A stretch of 64,000 nt of DNA from Taeniopygia guttata (GCF_048771995.1 NC_133027.1:12148001-12212000); one strand, 5' to 3'. Shown: positions 1 to 10,679, numbered from the stretch's first letter. Made by a program: numbers and translations. The notes: generated from the letters alone by a model not told the origin.

Positions 1-896
1 CACAGGGGCTCCGTGTAATCCAGAACAAACGGACGCAGGTAAGCTGTCTGTCTGTTTGGCCCCTCAAATTTGATGATGTTTTTTGACTGTTTTGCCAATT
101 GTGCCCCTCCGACACCTTGAATGTGTCCAGCCACGTCCTGCAACTCCCAACGCGACGGCCAATCCCGTGAGGGAATGACTGTGACGTCTGCCCCTGTGTC
201 CAAGAGGCCGTTAAGCCACTTGTGCTCACCGCCGTTCCACATGTAACACTCAATTTTGGGTTTATCCTTCCCAATTACCTGGGCCTGACACACCTCGTAG
301 ATCTGCTTTGCGGTTTTCCTCCACAGGTCTTCTGGGTAGACAGAAACCCCAGATACAGGTATGGCCTGGGCGATGATTTGCCCTTTGGGAAGGTAGACTG
401 GCGGGTGAGCACAGTGCAGCCACAGCACCAGATGTTTAGGGTTTGCACGTGTCAAATTGGGTGCGATAGTGATGTCGAGTGGCGTGTATTTTGTGTCCCC
501 AAGGACGATGTACTTACTGGGGAGTTTTCTACAGGTCCCTGGGTCCTGTGTGTCCACTGTGACAAAGTGCCAATTGCTGTCCCTGAGCAGTAGGGGTTCG
601 GTTAGGGCCAACCTGTATGGAGAGAAGTTGGACTGGGTGTTAAGGATGGGCCTGGGATGGTCGGGGTCCCGACCAAGCCATGCCTGTGAGATGAAATTCC
701 CAACTCCTCCCACACAGGCTGGTTCACCAGCTCTTGTTCCCCTATTGTGCACTCCAGAAATGTCGTGTTTGGTATTAGAGTTATTGTCCTCAGGTGGGTA
801 TGCTAATGTGTTGTCCCTCCTGCCCCCTGATGTTATGTTTCCCACCAAATTTGTGTCCTTACGCAGGGAGGGACTGCGCTGGGAAATCAGTTTTTT
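1..896 (-). CDS. pro: Element A pro: dUTPase-like region plus retroviral aspartic protease (partial)
   Basis: Reading in the -1 frame from the slippery site that ends gag, the minus strand stays open to the window edge. The protease active site LDTGADVT is at about 180-205. Upstream lies a region with a KGQIIAQAIPV motif (around 370), similar to the G-x-x-I-A-Q motif of dUTPases that betaretroviruses encode in this position. The dUTPase label is inferred from that one motif and the position. The protein would be made only as a Gag-Pro fusion. The 3' end is outside the window. Confidence 0.7.
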
Positions 897-2797
897 GAAT
901 GTCCCCCTGAGTTGGAGGCACCTTGCCCTTGCTGCTGTTTTTTAAAACGCAAGAAGTCCTCTTTGAGGGGGCAGTGAGATGCCCAGTGTCCTTTCTTATT
1001 GCACAGGTTGCAGGGCCGTCCTGGATGGTAGCCTTTGGGTGGTGGCCCAGTGAAGCGGCGTGCAGGAGCCGGAGCCGTGGATGGCGTGTGGGCTTCGGCA
1101 AAGGAGACTCTCCGTGATGGCGTTTGGGGTGTCCCCGGAGGGTCTTTTGAAGGCAGGGTGAGACTTCGAGTGCACACGTCCAGCATGTCTTGGAGCGTTG
1201 GCTCTGGGTCGAGGGGCAGGCTCAGCATCGCCTGTCGGCAGGCCTCGTTGGCAATCTGCAGGGCGATCTGCTTCACCATGCCCTGCCTCAATCCGTCCTC
1301 TGGCACCTGCGATTCAGCTGCCCTGTACAACCTGTCTACGAAACTAACGAAAGATTCCTGTGTCTCCTGCTTAATAGAAAAACAGTTAACAACAGGACCA
1401 CGGGGTTTTAACTTAAAAAATGCTTTTTCTGCCGCATTGGCAGTTGCTGCCAATGCCCCCCTTGGAATCTTTTCAGCCTGTGTTGTTGCCACGTCCCAAT
1501 CCCCTATCCCGCACAGGTGGTCAATGGTTAACATGCCTCCATCGGTGTCAGAGGAGGTCTCGGCTTTTGCCCAAAGTTGCGGTAATGCATCCCGTACCTC
1601 CCGCCTCCATGCGGATTCCCATACCAAAAACTCAGCTTGAGTAAGCAAGCACAAAAACAGAGCGCGAATGTCAGCAGGGACGTACTCGTTGGAGGAAAGT
1701 GTGACTTTTAAAAGTCCCCGAAAGTATTCACTTTCCCGACCAAAGTCTTTTTGGGCTTTGCAAACATCTCTAATTACAGCCTGTGGGATAGGGGTCCACT
1801 GTGCCAAGGGTCTGCCCCTCTGCCGCGGGGTGTAGGTGACTGGTGCGGCAGAAAAGGCAAGCAGGGGTTGCGGCAGGTCGCGGCTTCCCCCCTCCCCCCC
1901 TCCCTCCTCCTCCGTCCCCCCCCCTCCCTCGGGAACCGAGGCATGGGAACCAGAGGGCGGGCCACGGGAACCGAGGGCGGGGGCAGGACCAGGGCTAGGG
2001 GGTGTGGCTGGTGTTACCTCACCCGCAGGGGCGGGGTCGGAGGGAGGACTGATGAATGATTCATTAGGGGAGGTGCCAGAAGGGGGTGGAGGGGAGGGGT
2101 GGGTGGAGAAGTCTCGGGAGTGGGAGGGGTTGGCTGTAGGGCGAAGGGGGTCGTTAGGAGACAAAGAATGCAGGGAGGGGGATGGGCATGCCATGCGGTC
2201 CCCTCCATGTTGTGCCTTGGGGCAGGGAAGGGAATCATTTTGGGAAAGGTCCGGGGAAGGTCCTGGGGAGGAATCTGGGGTTTTAAAACTCACAACTTTG
2301 CTAAGAGAGGAGGTTTGGGGAGGGGAAGGGTGCAGGGCGATGCCAGCATCGTCCTGCGATGGAGCCTGGGGGTTAGCAGAGAGACCAGAATCTGCCTGCG
2401 GCTGGTTTTGCCAGGATGCCTGTCTGAGAATCCCCGGGCTAGGGAGAGAGGGATAGGAGAGGGTTTTTGGGGGATTTGGGGGGCTTGGGAGGCAGCGTTC
2501 GCCCTGCGGTGGCTTTGGCTTCCCTTCGCAGTTATCTTTGACAATATTTTTCAGTTGGATTGCCAGGTGGATAAAAATTGAAAAGGACTGATCCTCCTTT
2601 TGGGCAATTTCTTTTTTCACTCGGTCCCAGAATTGAACTTGGTACAAATTTTCCTGCGACAGGTCCTGGAAAGACTGCAGAAGCCACCGTGCAAAACGCT
2701 TCACGTCTGATTTTTTACATTTCTTCCCTCCCCCCACTAAAATTCCTAGGGTTTGAACATAAATTCTCTCCTGTGACACAGACATTTTTGCACCCAT
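887..2797 (-). CDS. gag: Element A Gag polyprotein
   Basis: Open frame of 636 codons starting at MGAKMSVSQ. A methionine 34 codons upstream is in frame, but MGAK aligns with the MGVT start of the element B Gag and offers a myristoylation-type glycine. The order is matrix-like N-terminus, a long proline/serine-rich linker (about residues 120-340), a capsid-like region and one C-terminal CCHC zinc knuckle (CNLCNKKGHWASHC). The frame ends at a TGA directly after an AAAAAAC heptamer. Gag assembles the particle; nothing in the frame is broken. Confidence 0.85.
   Translation of the reverse strand: MGAKMSVSQERIYVQTLGILVGGGKKCKKSDVKRFARWLLQSFQDLSQENLYQVQFWDRVKKEIAQKEDQSFSIFIHLAIQLKNIVKDNCEGKPKPPQGERCLPSPPNPPKTLSYPSLPSPGILRQASWQNQPQADSGLSANPQAPSQDDAGIALHPSPPQTSSLSKVVSFKTPDSSPGPSPDLSQNDSLPCPKAQHGGDRMACPSPSLHSLSPNDPLRPTANPSHSRDFSTHPSPPPPSGTSPNESFISPPSDPAPAGEVTPATPPSPGPAPALGSRGPPSGSHASVPEGGGGTEEEGGGEGGSRDLPQPLLAFSAAPVTYTPRQRGRPLAQWTPIPQAVIRDVCKAQKDFGRESEYFRGLLKVTLSSNEYVPADIRALFLCLLTQAEFLVWESAWRREVRDALPQLWAKAETSSDTDGGMLTIDHLCGIGDWDVATTQAEKIPRGALAATANAAEKAFFKLKPRGPVVNCFSIKQETQESFVSFVDRLYRAAESQVPEDGLRQGMVKQIALQIANEACRQAMLSLPLDPEPTLQDMLDVCTRSLTLPSKDPPGTPQTPSRRVSFAEAHTPSTAPAPARRFTGPPPKGYHPGRPCNLCNKKGHWASHCPLKEDFLRFKKQQQGQGASNSGGHSKN
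890..896 (-). promoter_or_regulatory. Element A gag-pro ribosomal frameshift site (AAAAAAC)
   Basis: The heptamer AAAAAAC lies immediately before the gag TGA stop, and the -1 frame from it is open into pro. A AAA AAC is a classic -1 slippery sequence of betaretroviruses. A downstream pseudoknot was not modelled. Confidence 0.75.
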
Positions 2798-3238
2798 TAT
2801 GTCAATGTTAAGGCGTGTCACAACCCTCGCGGCTGGTAAAATAACAAAAGAAGAAAAAAAAGACACCTGTCGGAGACTGGGAAGCCTTCCCTTACACACT
2901 CCCTGAAGCGGGAGACAAAATGTGGGCTCTTACGCCCTCTTGTGGGAGAAAGAGAAACTCACCCCAAAGGGAGCAAGGCGTACCCAGCCCAGGGGGACCC
3001 CGGTAACTCACCACGGGTCTGGCGACGTCCGAAGGCGAAACGAAACGTCCAGCTGCGAAGTTTTCACCGTGGGGGGGCCGAGCTTCAGCGGTGCTAGCCA
3101 AAGGTGCCGGCCCCACCCCTCTGGAAGCCTTGGCTCCTTAAAACAGAACCACGGCTTGCGAGGGTGTTGTAACGTCCACGAGGTAAATCAATGAGCTTTT
3201 CGGGGCTTGGTGGTCCTCAGTCCGTGTGCTTGGAGCTC

Positions 3239-3358
3239 CCAAGCAACGCGTTTGGGCGCCACAACTGCCTTAGCGCTCTCTCTTGTCCCCCCTTTCGTCC
3301 CAAGCAACACGTTCGGGCGCCACAACTGCCTTAGCGCTCTCTCTTGTCCCCCTCTCGT
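3239..3358. repeat. 60-bp tandem duplication covering PBS and LTR end of element A
   Basis: Two adjacent copies of a ~60-bp unit (about 3239-3298 and 3299-3358) each contain a primer-binding-like stretch (rc TGGCGCCC...) followed by the last ~30 bp of the LTR. They differ at a few positions, such as ACGCGTTTGGG versus ACACGTTCGGG. The stretch resembles the tRNA-Lys1,2 complement with one extra base. It is unclear which copy is the functional PBS. Confidence 0.8.
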
Positions 3359-4177
3359 CCCCCCTTTCTTGTCTTCCCCTCCGTGAGGAGGGGGGGAGCG
3401 CTGGCAACTTCCGTGCTTTCCGGCGAACCCTCGCGGGTATCTGCCGGTGCTGCGTGGGTTTGGGAGCGAGGCGAGTCCCGAGGCAAATAAAAGGAGAGAG
3501 ACTTTTTCCCCCGCGGGCGATATCTCGGTTTATTGCGGCTTGGTTGGGAAGGCAAAAACCGAGAAGCTGCTGCGTGCTAAGTTCGAGTTTGTCCGTGCCG
3601 CCTGGCCGATTCGGGGGCGGGGCGGCGCGCTCCGAAGCTGGCCGCGATCCAAGAGAGGCTGCGTGTGGAGCCGCAGCGCTGCAGCCGGCACGTGCGGGAG
3701 CCGCAGCGACCACGGCAGTGGCGACGGCGGCGGTGAGGCTGCGGCAGCGATCGCAGGACAGTCCGAGGCGGCCGCGATCGCCCGGGGCAGCGGCGGCGGT
3801 TGCGGCAGTCAGGGGCCGGGCGAGAGAGAGAGCCGCGGCAGCACGCAGGAATCAGGCGGGAGAAAAAGCCCGCGGGTTGGGCAGCAGCAGCGATCAGGGG
3901 CCAGGCGGGAGAAAAAGCACCGGGGCGTCCCCAACCCGCTCTATAAGTACTGGATAGGGGAAACCCGGGGCGGCCAATGAGATAACGCCACGGGGGGACT
4001 GGGGATAGTGGGGTGCAGGGGTCCAATGGGAGATGGACAGATGGAAGGGTGCCAGGTCGTCTCCCGACCCCGCCGCGTGGCTGACAGATGGTCTGAGAGA
4101 CGTAAACAGAGTGACTGGGCACTTTCTCGGGAAGGCAGACCGTGGGGGGAAATGGGAGAACCCGGGGGGTCGCTACA
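3266..4177 (-). repeat. Element A 5' LTR
   Basis: On the minus strand the LTR would begin TGTAGCGACC at 4177 and end ...AAGGCA next to the primer-binding region (3266, or 3326 if the inner copy of the tandem duplication is taken). A poly(A) signal (AATAAA on the minus strand, 3529-3534) and a TATA-like stretch near 3940-3950 mark U3/R. The region is GC-rich with AGC/GGC-rich runs at 3650-3920. There is no second LTR in the window to compare, so the boundaries are approximate. Confidence 0.6.
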
Positions 4178-4310
4178 GATCGCGAGAGGGTACATGGAAT
4201 GACCTTATACATAATAGAACATATAATAACACAATTCCACAAATAGCAATATATATATTTTAAAAGCCAACTACAACTACATCAAAAGAGATACTTACAC
4301 AACTGTATAC

Positions 4311-4434
4311 CCAGGAAAAAGAATTTCACACAGATATATGTGTGTATATGTGTATACATATATACACATATATTTAATAGCAAATATATATATATACATA
4401 TATACATATACATATATCTATATCTATATCTATA

Positions 4435-4472
<38 letters not shown>

Positions 4473-4480
4473 TACCAACA
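4311..4480. repeat. AT-rich (TA)n microsatellite
   Basis: Runs of TATA, ATATAC and TATATC units directly follow element A. The bases around it (4178-4620) are AT-rich and show no gene. A similar degenerate AT/TAAC-rich tract occurs at 5760-6055. Confidence 0.9.
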
Positions 4481-4609
4481 GAACAACATTAGTATACATA
4501 AATATAACAACATATACTAATGGAAATAAACCCATACAAATAGCAAGACACATATGGAAATATACACGGAATTATCACTGTCTATGTGCAAGTCCATGTA
4601 TCTCTAAAC

Positions 4610-4800
4610 AGATCTACAAACAGAGGGATCCCAGCTGCCCCATCTCCAAAGCCTCTCCCTCAGTCTCTTCCTCCCGTGCAGAGCAGCTCTCCTGGACAGG
4701 GATGGCAGAAGGCACAGCTGGCAAGCAAAGGGAACACTGAGTCAGTACGGGGACCTTTCCCTTGGCAACAGCTGCACTTCCATGAGGGAGGAGAAGATCT
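4610..4800. repeat. Diverged segmental duplication, copy 1
   Basis: This stretch (ACAGAGG... then CTCTTCC..., GCAAAGGGAACACTGAGTCA, ..CCATGAGG) aligns with 6056-6240, including the shared run that reads ACTGAGTCA in both. Each copy follows an AT-rich tract, so a block of about 1.4 kb seems duplicated. On the minus strand both copies could hold a short terminal exon ending at the TGA in TGACTCAGTG, but no protein family was recognised. Confidence 0.55.
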
Positions 4801-4839
4801 CAGAGCCTCCCCAGGAGGGTGAGAAGGAAAAAGCAGCCG

Positions 4840-5745
4840 AGCGGGCCAGGCCGTGGTGAGCGTAGCCGCGGCGGGACTGTCCCCCAGCCCCGGCAGCCCG
4901 GCACAGCCGGCACAGCTCCCGGGCCCTGCCGGCACAGCTGCCTTGCCCAAGGACAGCCCCTGTGCCAGCCGGGGCAGCTGTGCTGAGCAGCCCCAGCACG
5001 GGCAGGGCCCGCTCCTGCCCCGCCGGGCAGTGCCCGCAGCCTCAGCCCCGCCACCCTCAGCCCCACCCTGCCTCCCCGGTCCTGTGCCTCACCCGGGCTC
5101 TCTCCAGGGTGGCAGCAGCAGGTCCTCCATCCCTGCTCTTGCTGCTGGCCAGCGGCTTCTCCCTGCTGGATCCCGTCGGTCTCCGGCTGTCCTCAAGGTC
5201 TTCACTGCAGCTCTGGCAAAAGCGGAGGCTCTGGAATTACTTCCAAGGCCTGGCGGAGCTGCAGTCCCGGAGCCCTCTGTGCTCCCTGCCGGCCCCTCCA
5301 TCCCCTCAGCCCCGCCATGCTCTCGGCAAAGCCCCAGCCCCCTTCAGTTTCTTCAGCCCCTCACAGTCCTCTCACCCCCTCAGTCCCTTCTGACCCTTCC
5401 TGTCCCCCTAGACCCGCCACGCCCTCGGCCTGTGCCACTTCCCTGTCACCTCAGTGCCACCATCGCCCTCGGCTGCCCCACACCCCTCAGCCCCAGCAGC
5501 ACCTCAGGGTCACCGTCCCTTCAGCGTCACCGCCCCCTCGGCCCCCTCGCTCTCACCGTCCTTCAGCAGCTCCTCAGGGGACAGGGCCTGGGGCCAGCGG
5601 CAGCTCCCACTGCTCCAGGGACACCCGGGCTCGAACTGCTGCTCCGCCCGGCCCGGCCCCAGCTCGGACCCAGCACAGGCAGAGGGGACACAGGGGGCAC
5701 AGGGGAAAAGCAAGAGGTGAGGGAGGAAGCAGAGCAGAGGAAGAA
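4840..5745. other. GC- and C-rich stretch, no confirmed gene
   Basis: Highly GC-rich, with CCCTCAGCCCC-like degenerate repetition around 5290-5560. On the minus strand there are exon-like pieces: about 5100-5236 (acceptor-like TTCCAG, donor-like GTGAGG) and about 5570-5650 ending at a GTGAGAG donor-like site. I do not recognise the encoded peptides, and GC-rich DNA yields spurious frames, so no gene is called. Confidence 0.35.
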
Positions 5746-6055
5746 GTTAAAAAGAGGCCTATACCTATACAGGCATCAATCTATGTAACTAAACTCCCAT
5801 ACATCAAAATAAAGATGCCTATCTATAAATGTAACTACATACACGTAAATGTAACTATACACATGTATAAATGCAACTATGGGCATCTATAACTAAAACT
5901 GCACACCTAAAAATATAAATATATACACTTAAAGCTAAAAATAAATTAACTATTCAGATCTCTAACCCTCTAGATAGATAAATGTAACTATATAAACCTA
6001 TACATACAACTACATACATAAATGTAACTATACGCATCTATTAATATAACTAGAG

Positions 6056-6240
6056 ACAGAGGAATTCTACCTGCCCGATGGTCACAGGCTCTTCCTCTGT
6101 CTCTTCCAGCCACACAGGGCAGCCCTCCTGGGGAAGTCAATCACACTGGATCTGGGAAGCAAAGGAAACACTGAGTCAATATTGGCCTTTGCCCAAGTGT
6201 CCCTTGAGCACCAATTGTCCGTCCATGAGGAACTTTAAAA
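6056..6240. repeat. Diverged segmental duplication, copy 2
   Basis: Similar to 4610-4800 by eye, with shared blocks ACAGAGG, CTCTTCCTCTGTCTCTTCC, GCAAAGGAAACACTGAGTCA and CCATGAGGA. It lies just downstream (minus strand) of the HSF5-like terminal exon and follows an AT-rich tract at 5760-6055. Confidence 0.55.
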
Positions 6241-6664
6241 GATGGCCTGAAAGGCAGACTCTCACTTGGCAATTTGAAGCCTGCTCTTTAAAGAACAGGG
6301 ATCCTTCCAAGTGTTCAAAACTGAACAGTATAAAGTATTTAAGTATCCTGACAGAGTCTCAGCACTCACAGTGCAAATGGCACCCAAGAGAGCTTGAAAC
6401 AGAGACAGTGCCAGTGACAGAGAGACCACCGTCCTCACTGAAATGGCTGAAGGCTGCTGAGGGCTGAGTTATGAACCAAATTGGGACAGCCAGCTTGGTG
6501 ACACAACTCCCACAAGGTCAGGTTTATTCCCTGCTCTCTTGCCACAGCAGAGGACTTGGTGTCAGAGCCTCTACAGAAGCATGGAGGGCAGGGCTTGGGC
6601 AGGTTGTGCCAGTGCAGGATTTGAACTAAAGGCACCGGGAAGCACCAACCCTTCAGACAAGAAC

Positions 6665-8336
6665 TCAACTCTTCTCATCTCCCCTCCTGCTCAGAGCAGC
6701 CGTCTCACACCTCTCTAAACCAATGGGGGCTCTGTCCTTACCAGGCTCCTCGGGCTCTGGAGAACTGTTCCCGCAGCTCTTGGTGCCAGATGGAGTTTCC
6801 TCGGCTGCAGCTCGGTCCACAGGCTCCCCTCCTGAAGACTCAGGGACAACATTAATATTCCCCTTGAAAGAACAATAGAAAATAAGAAAATTAGAGATCA
6901 TTCGGTATTTTGCTGGGATCACATCAAGGATAAGTTACTCTCCTTCTCCATGTAACAACATTGAAAAGCTCTCAGCCCAGCCTCTTCTCTTCCTCTCCAA
7001 TGGGATTACCTGAGCAGAGGGAGACCTTTCAGACAGGGACCTCCTGATCTCCCAAATCATTTGCTCTATGGCAAAGCCCAGATCCACTGGTGGCAATTGC
7101 TCTTCCCCAGGGGCCTTCTGCGCTGAGCTGGAGGCTGTCAATGCTGCAGCACTGCCAGGTGGAGCACTGGGGGCTGAAGTGCCTGAGGCAGCTGCAAGAA
7201 TCCAAACACATTGGTCAGGCTCCACAATGTGGCTCTGGGACACAGATCTCTGTTGCTACCCTGGATCAAACATCACAGGAAGCACACAGGAAAACCAGAC
7301 AGAGAACCTTCTGGCTTTCTAATAGGTTTAATAGGCTTGACAATTTTGGGCCAAGAATGACAGAGCTGACAGATCCTTATGGAAAGATACTTCAGTCACT
7401 TTTCATGACCTTTTGGAAAAGCAAGGAGCTACAGCTCTTTTCCTACCTTGCGAGACAGAGGCTGGGGGCTGCTGCTCCCTGTGGAGAGGCTGGAAGCTGC
7501 CGGGCTGCATCCTGAGCAGCTCCCGGTCGACTGGAGGCAGCTGCTCTCCGTAGAGGTCCTGGAAGCGGCTGCGGGGCTGCGCCCCTGCGAGCGGCAGCAG
7601 CGGCTCCCCGCAGAAACCGAGCAAGTCGGAGGGCGGGATCTGAAGCAACTCCTGCTCGGCGGGCGGCGGCCGCTGCCCATAGAACTCCTGGAAGCGGCTC
7701 GGCCCCTCCCGCCGGGCCGGCATGGGCCGGTCCCGGTGCAGCAGGTGGAAGCTGCAGGGCGGGCGCCGGGCGAGCAGCGGCTGCTCTCCGGGCGGCTGCT
7801 GGAAGCGGCCGGGCCAGGGGCTGCGCAGCTCCCACCCGTCCGGCAGCGTCCGCTCCCTGTGCAGCAGGAGGAAGCGCTGGGCGGGCGCCCAGGCGGCAGC
7901 GGCGGCCGCTCCGTGGGCAGCGGCTGGAAGCGAGCGTGCCCGCCCTGCCCGTCCGGCAGCAGCCGTGCCCCGGGGAGCTGCTGCGAGCCGCAGGGCGGGC
8001 GCCTGCAGCACTCCCGCCCCGCCGCCGGCCGCTGCCTGTTGGGCGTGCTCCGGCGCCTGACGCGGAGCAGGAGGTCGGGGCGGTCACGGCGAAAGCAGGG
8101 GTTGCTGTAGTGGAGCCAGGCCCCGGCATCGCCCGGCGCAGCTGAGCCAGCCCGGCCCGGCACCCTGCGGAAGCCGTAGCGGTGGAGCTGGCGCACGAAG
8201 CTGCGGAACTGCGTGGCCCTGAAGGGGCGCGGGGCTGGCCCCTGGGCGTCGCCCGGGCTGAGCATCTCCCGCTCAAAGAGGGAGCGGTCGATGAGCAGCC
8301 CCTGGGCCCGGCTCTCCCAGCGCATGGAGCGGACGC
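6665..8336 (-). pseudogene. Heat-shock-factor-5-like gene, 5'-truncated and frameshifted
   Basis: Minus-strand model with three exons: 8336-7447, 7191-7010 and 6862-6665 (stop). The splice phases agree at both introns (donors GTAGGA and GTAATC; acceptors TCTTGCAG and TTTCAAG). Exon 1 starts inside an HSF DNA-binding domain (RSMRWESRAQGLLID, then FRSFVRQLHRYGFRRV and NPCFRRDRPDLLL), closest in style to HSF5. The rest of exon 1 encodes imperfect ~28-residue repeats of the type F..LHRE..P. A one-base shift near 7885-7895 moves the repeat region into another frame. The first part of the DNA-binding domain is missing, because sequence right of 8337 is unrelated AT-rich DNA. Later exons are low-complexity (SAPPGSAAAL; SSPEPEEPGK). 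HSF proteins bind heat-shock elements; this copy is probably dead. HSFY-type origin is an alternative. Confidence 0.65.
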
Positions 8337-8880
8337 TGTTATAAATAAATTCACTTTCAAAGGCAAAGTTACTAATAGTTAATTATTACACTAAGCCATT
8401 ATGGATTGTTAATCAATATAATGAGGTGTTATATAATTAATGTGATAAGTTATTCAGTTAAATGTACGGTTATTTAAGTGTGTGTATATGGCTACTAAAC
8501 AGAGAAATGCAGGTTAGTAATAAGGTGCAATAGTAAGAATGTTCCAGAAAAGTTACATCAAAGGGTGATGAGAGCAACTCGAACTACAATTGGGAAACCA
8601 GCCACCCAATAGGATTGCTGTATTCCAAACTGATTGGTCGGACTGCACCATCTTACAGACCTGTCAGTGAGCAAGAAAAGGACCCATCTGCAAGAGGATC
8701 CAAAGCGCACCAAGCAAGCAACCCCAAGAGACTTTAAAAATCCCTGGGTGGGACGCACCCGGGGTCTTTCAAGGGTACCTCGTGTCTGGAGAAACACCTT
8801 GTTACACGGCACTGTTACAGTTACCTCTGGCTTTTCCCGCAGGCCCTAGGCTTACCCTGAGGCCTCCTCCTCTGTTGTTC
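8337..8880. other. AT-rich unrelated DNA abutting the HSF-like exon
   Basis: The HSF-like reading frame stops matching exactly where a TGTTATAAATAAATTC sequence starts. It could be an inserted LTR (TG start, CCAAT-like motifs near 8605 and 8630) or an intron, since AACAG at the junction would serve as a weak acceptor on the minus strand. I found no matching target-site duplication, so neither reading is settled. Confidence 0.3.
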
Positions 8881-9600
8881 TAGTTTTTAACAAATAGGCA
8901 CATTTTTTCTAGAAGTCATCAACCTCCTTTTAATTTCATTTTGCCTGTTTACCACAATGAAATTCAGGATTTCAGCAGCAAGACAAGAGCAGGCAGCTTG
9001 GCAGGCCTCCATCATCTCCAGCACTCACCTGCCTTGCAAATTCCTCTGGTTCCTTTAGCCATTGGCTGAACTCCTGTTCTTGACCTGAGGCCTTCTCCTA
9101 TTACCTGTGAGATTGGGACCTGTTTGCTTCTACCTGTGGCACATTCTGAGGAGGTTTAGAATGAAATGATGGACAAGAATTCCACAGAACCTGCATTTTG
9201 GATTGTTTGCCTGTTTGGTGCTTGCAGCTGTCTGCAGCAGATTTGGAGTTTGTGGTTCAGTGAGCTATACGGCCCAGAAAAGAAAAGGCTAAGCTCAGGA
9301 AAACCAGGATCAATTCACTCAGCTCCTGCAGGCCAAAAATGAGAGTGCAGCAAATGACTGAAAAATGCAGTACTACTATGCAGCACGTATCCAGCGTGGG
9401 CATGACAGAGATTTCAAACCCACATCCATGGAGGAATCTGACCTGGCAGGTTTCCCACAAGCCAAAGGGAGTGTTTTTTTGCAAAGGCACCAGGAGCTCA
9501 GTGTGGGACAGAGAACTTTGTCAAGAGAAGGGCTGACCTGGCAGCTGGTGGAAGTGGAGAGAACAGGCATGGGTGCACCCACACTGTGAGGGCTGCCCCA
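8881..9600. other. No gene seen
   Basis: Mixed-composition DNA. Short frames occur on both strands without recognisable domains or splice structure. Confidence 0.5.
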
Positions 9601-9620
9601 AGGGCCCCCCTGGCCATTAA

Positions 9621-9834
9621 CATGACGTGGGCACTGCCCCGTGCAGAGGACGTGTCCCTGCCATATTGCCAACATCAACACTGCTCCAGTGCCATGCAAA
9701 CACATATGGGCCATTTGTTCCTTGGCACATGACGTGGGCACTGCCCCGTGCAGAGGACATGTCCCTGCCATATTGCCAACATCAACACTGCTCCAGTGTC
9801 ATGCAAATACATATGGGCCATTTGTTCCTCGGCA
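9621..9834. repeat. 107-bp tandem duplication
   Basis: Two adjacent copies (9621-9727 and 9728-9834) both start CATGACGTGGGCACTG and differ at only a few positions (for example GGACGTGTCC versus GGACATGTCC, and GCAAACAC versus GCAAATAC). Confidence 0.9.
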
Positions 9835-10262
9835 TCTTTTCCCCACTAAAAAAATCGTTCTTCCTTCAGTGAGCCCTACAATTTGCTGGTTGATGTTAGC
9901 CATGCAGTAAATGTGCAGGAATGACAGGCATTCCAATTTAGGGAACTAGTTTTAGTCAGAAGCACTGGTGGCCAAGGTACAGGGTGTGTGGGCTTGGTGC
10001 CTGTTCTGCATTCCTCTTGGATACTTTGAGCTACGGGTTATGCACTGCAAGCAAGTTTTGTGTTGCTTTGGGACAGTGTGTGCCCTGTCAAAGGAGTCCT
10101 TTTTGTCGCCTGATGCTGTTAAGGCTGTGGACAAATGCAAGCATCCTTCTCTTTCCCCTGCAATTGTAGGGTGTGCAGGCATGTGCAAGTGTCTTAATTT
10201 TGCCTTCTTCTTATACAGTTGGCTGATTGCTGCAGGTGACCCTTTTTTTCCTCTTTGTCTTG

Positions 10263-10608
10263 TGTTGCCTTGTAAAAGACAACGGCAACCTGGTTCTGGG
10301 GGCAGCACGGTGGTCCGGCCTCTCCAGACCACTCGGGCTAATCGACAAAGACGCTGGCACCAATTTGGTGGACGATCGAAAAGCCTTTATTATCTCATCT
10401 CGTGGGTTTAAATAGTCTCGGGGGTCTTTGCTACGTCAGAGGGGGGTTGTGGGGTCTCAGGGGTTAGTCGGTAGTGGAAAACTACTGCAACAGGTGTGGT
10501 CACATGCTTCTGGGGTTAATAGATAACGTGGGGCAGGGAGAAGGGGGGAAGGGTCTCTCTTTCCGTCACATCCCGTGATCTTCCGTTCGCCTGTCCCTAT
10601 CTACCACA
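10263..10608 (-). mobile_element. Solo LTR of the element C family
   Basis: 346 bp, the reverse complement of the element C LTR (12258-12603). In plus orientation it begins TGTTGCCTTG and ends CTACCACA. It is flanked by a perfect 6-bp target-site duplication, GTCTTG, at 10257-10262 and 10609-10614. A solo LTR arises by recombination between the two LTRs of a provirus. Confidence 0.92.
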
Positions 10609-10679
10609 GTCTTGCACAGACTGGGGACGTGTGCAGGTGGGTTCTTTTTCCATTTTTTTCCCTGGCCTGCAGACTTGAG

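Larger units (their letters stand above)
1..4177 (-). mobile_element. Element A: beta-like endogenous retrovirus, 5' half (truncated by window edge)
   Basis: A minus-strand provirus enters from the left edge. Read on the minus strand it has a 5' LTR (about 4177 to 3266 or 3326), a Lys-type primer-binding region, gag and the first part of pro. Its gag, slippery site and protease resemble those of element B (15257-23664), but gag is longer and richer in proline, so it is a related but separate family. The remaining pol, env and 3' LTR would lie left of the window. The visible gag and pro frames are open, so the insertion may be fairly young. Confidence 0.85.

Noticed and set aside
1836..2581. 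Plus-strand frames of 160-206 codons over element A gag
   Set aside because: They are the complement of the proline-rich gag linker and show glycine-rich low-complexity only.
3283..4242. Long frames on both strands over the element A LTR
   Set aside because: GC-rich LTR and AGC/GGC repeats keep frames open; they cross the PBS and the poly(A) signal.
4853..5892. Plus-strand 311- and 191-codon proline-rich frames
   Set aside because: C-rich degenerate DNA; no domain, and the stronger exon-like signals are on the other strand but still unconvincing.
7448..8110. Plus-strand 220-codon frame opposite the HSF5-like exon
   Set aside because: It is the antisense shadow of GC-rich repeat-coding sequence; the minus strand has the HSF domain and splice sites.
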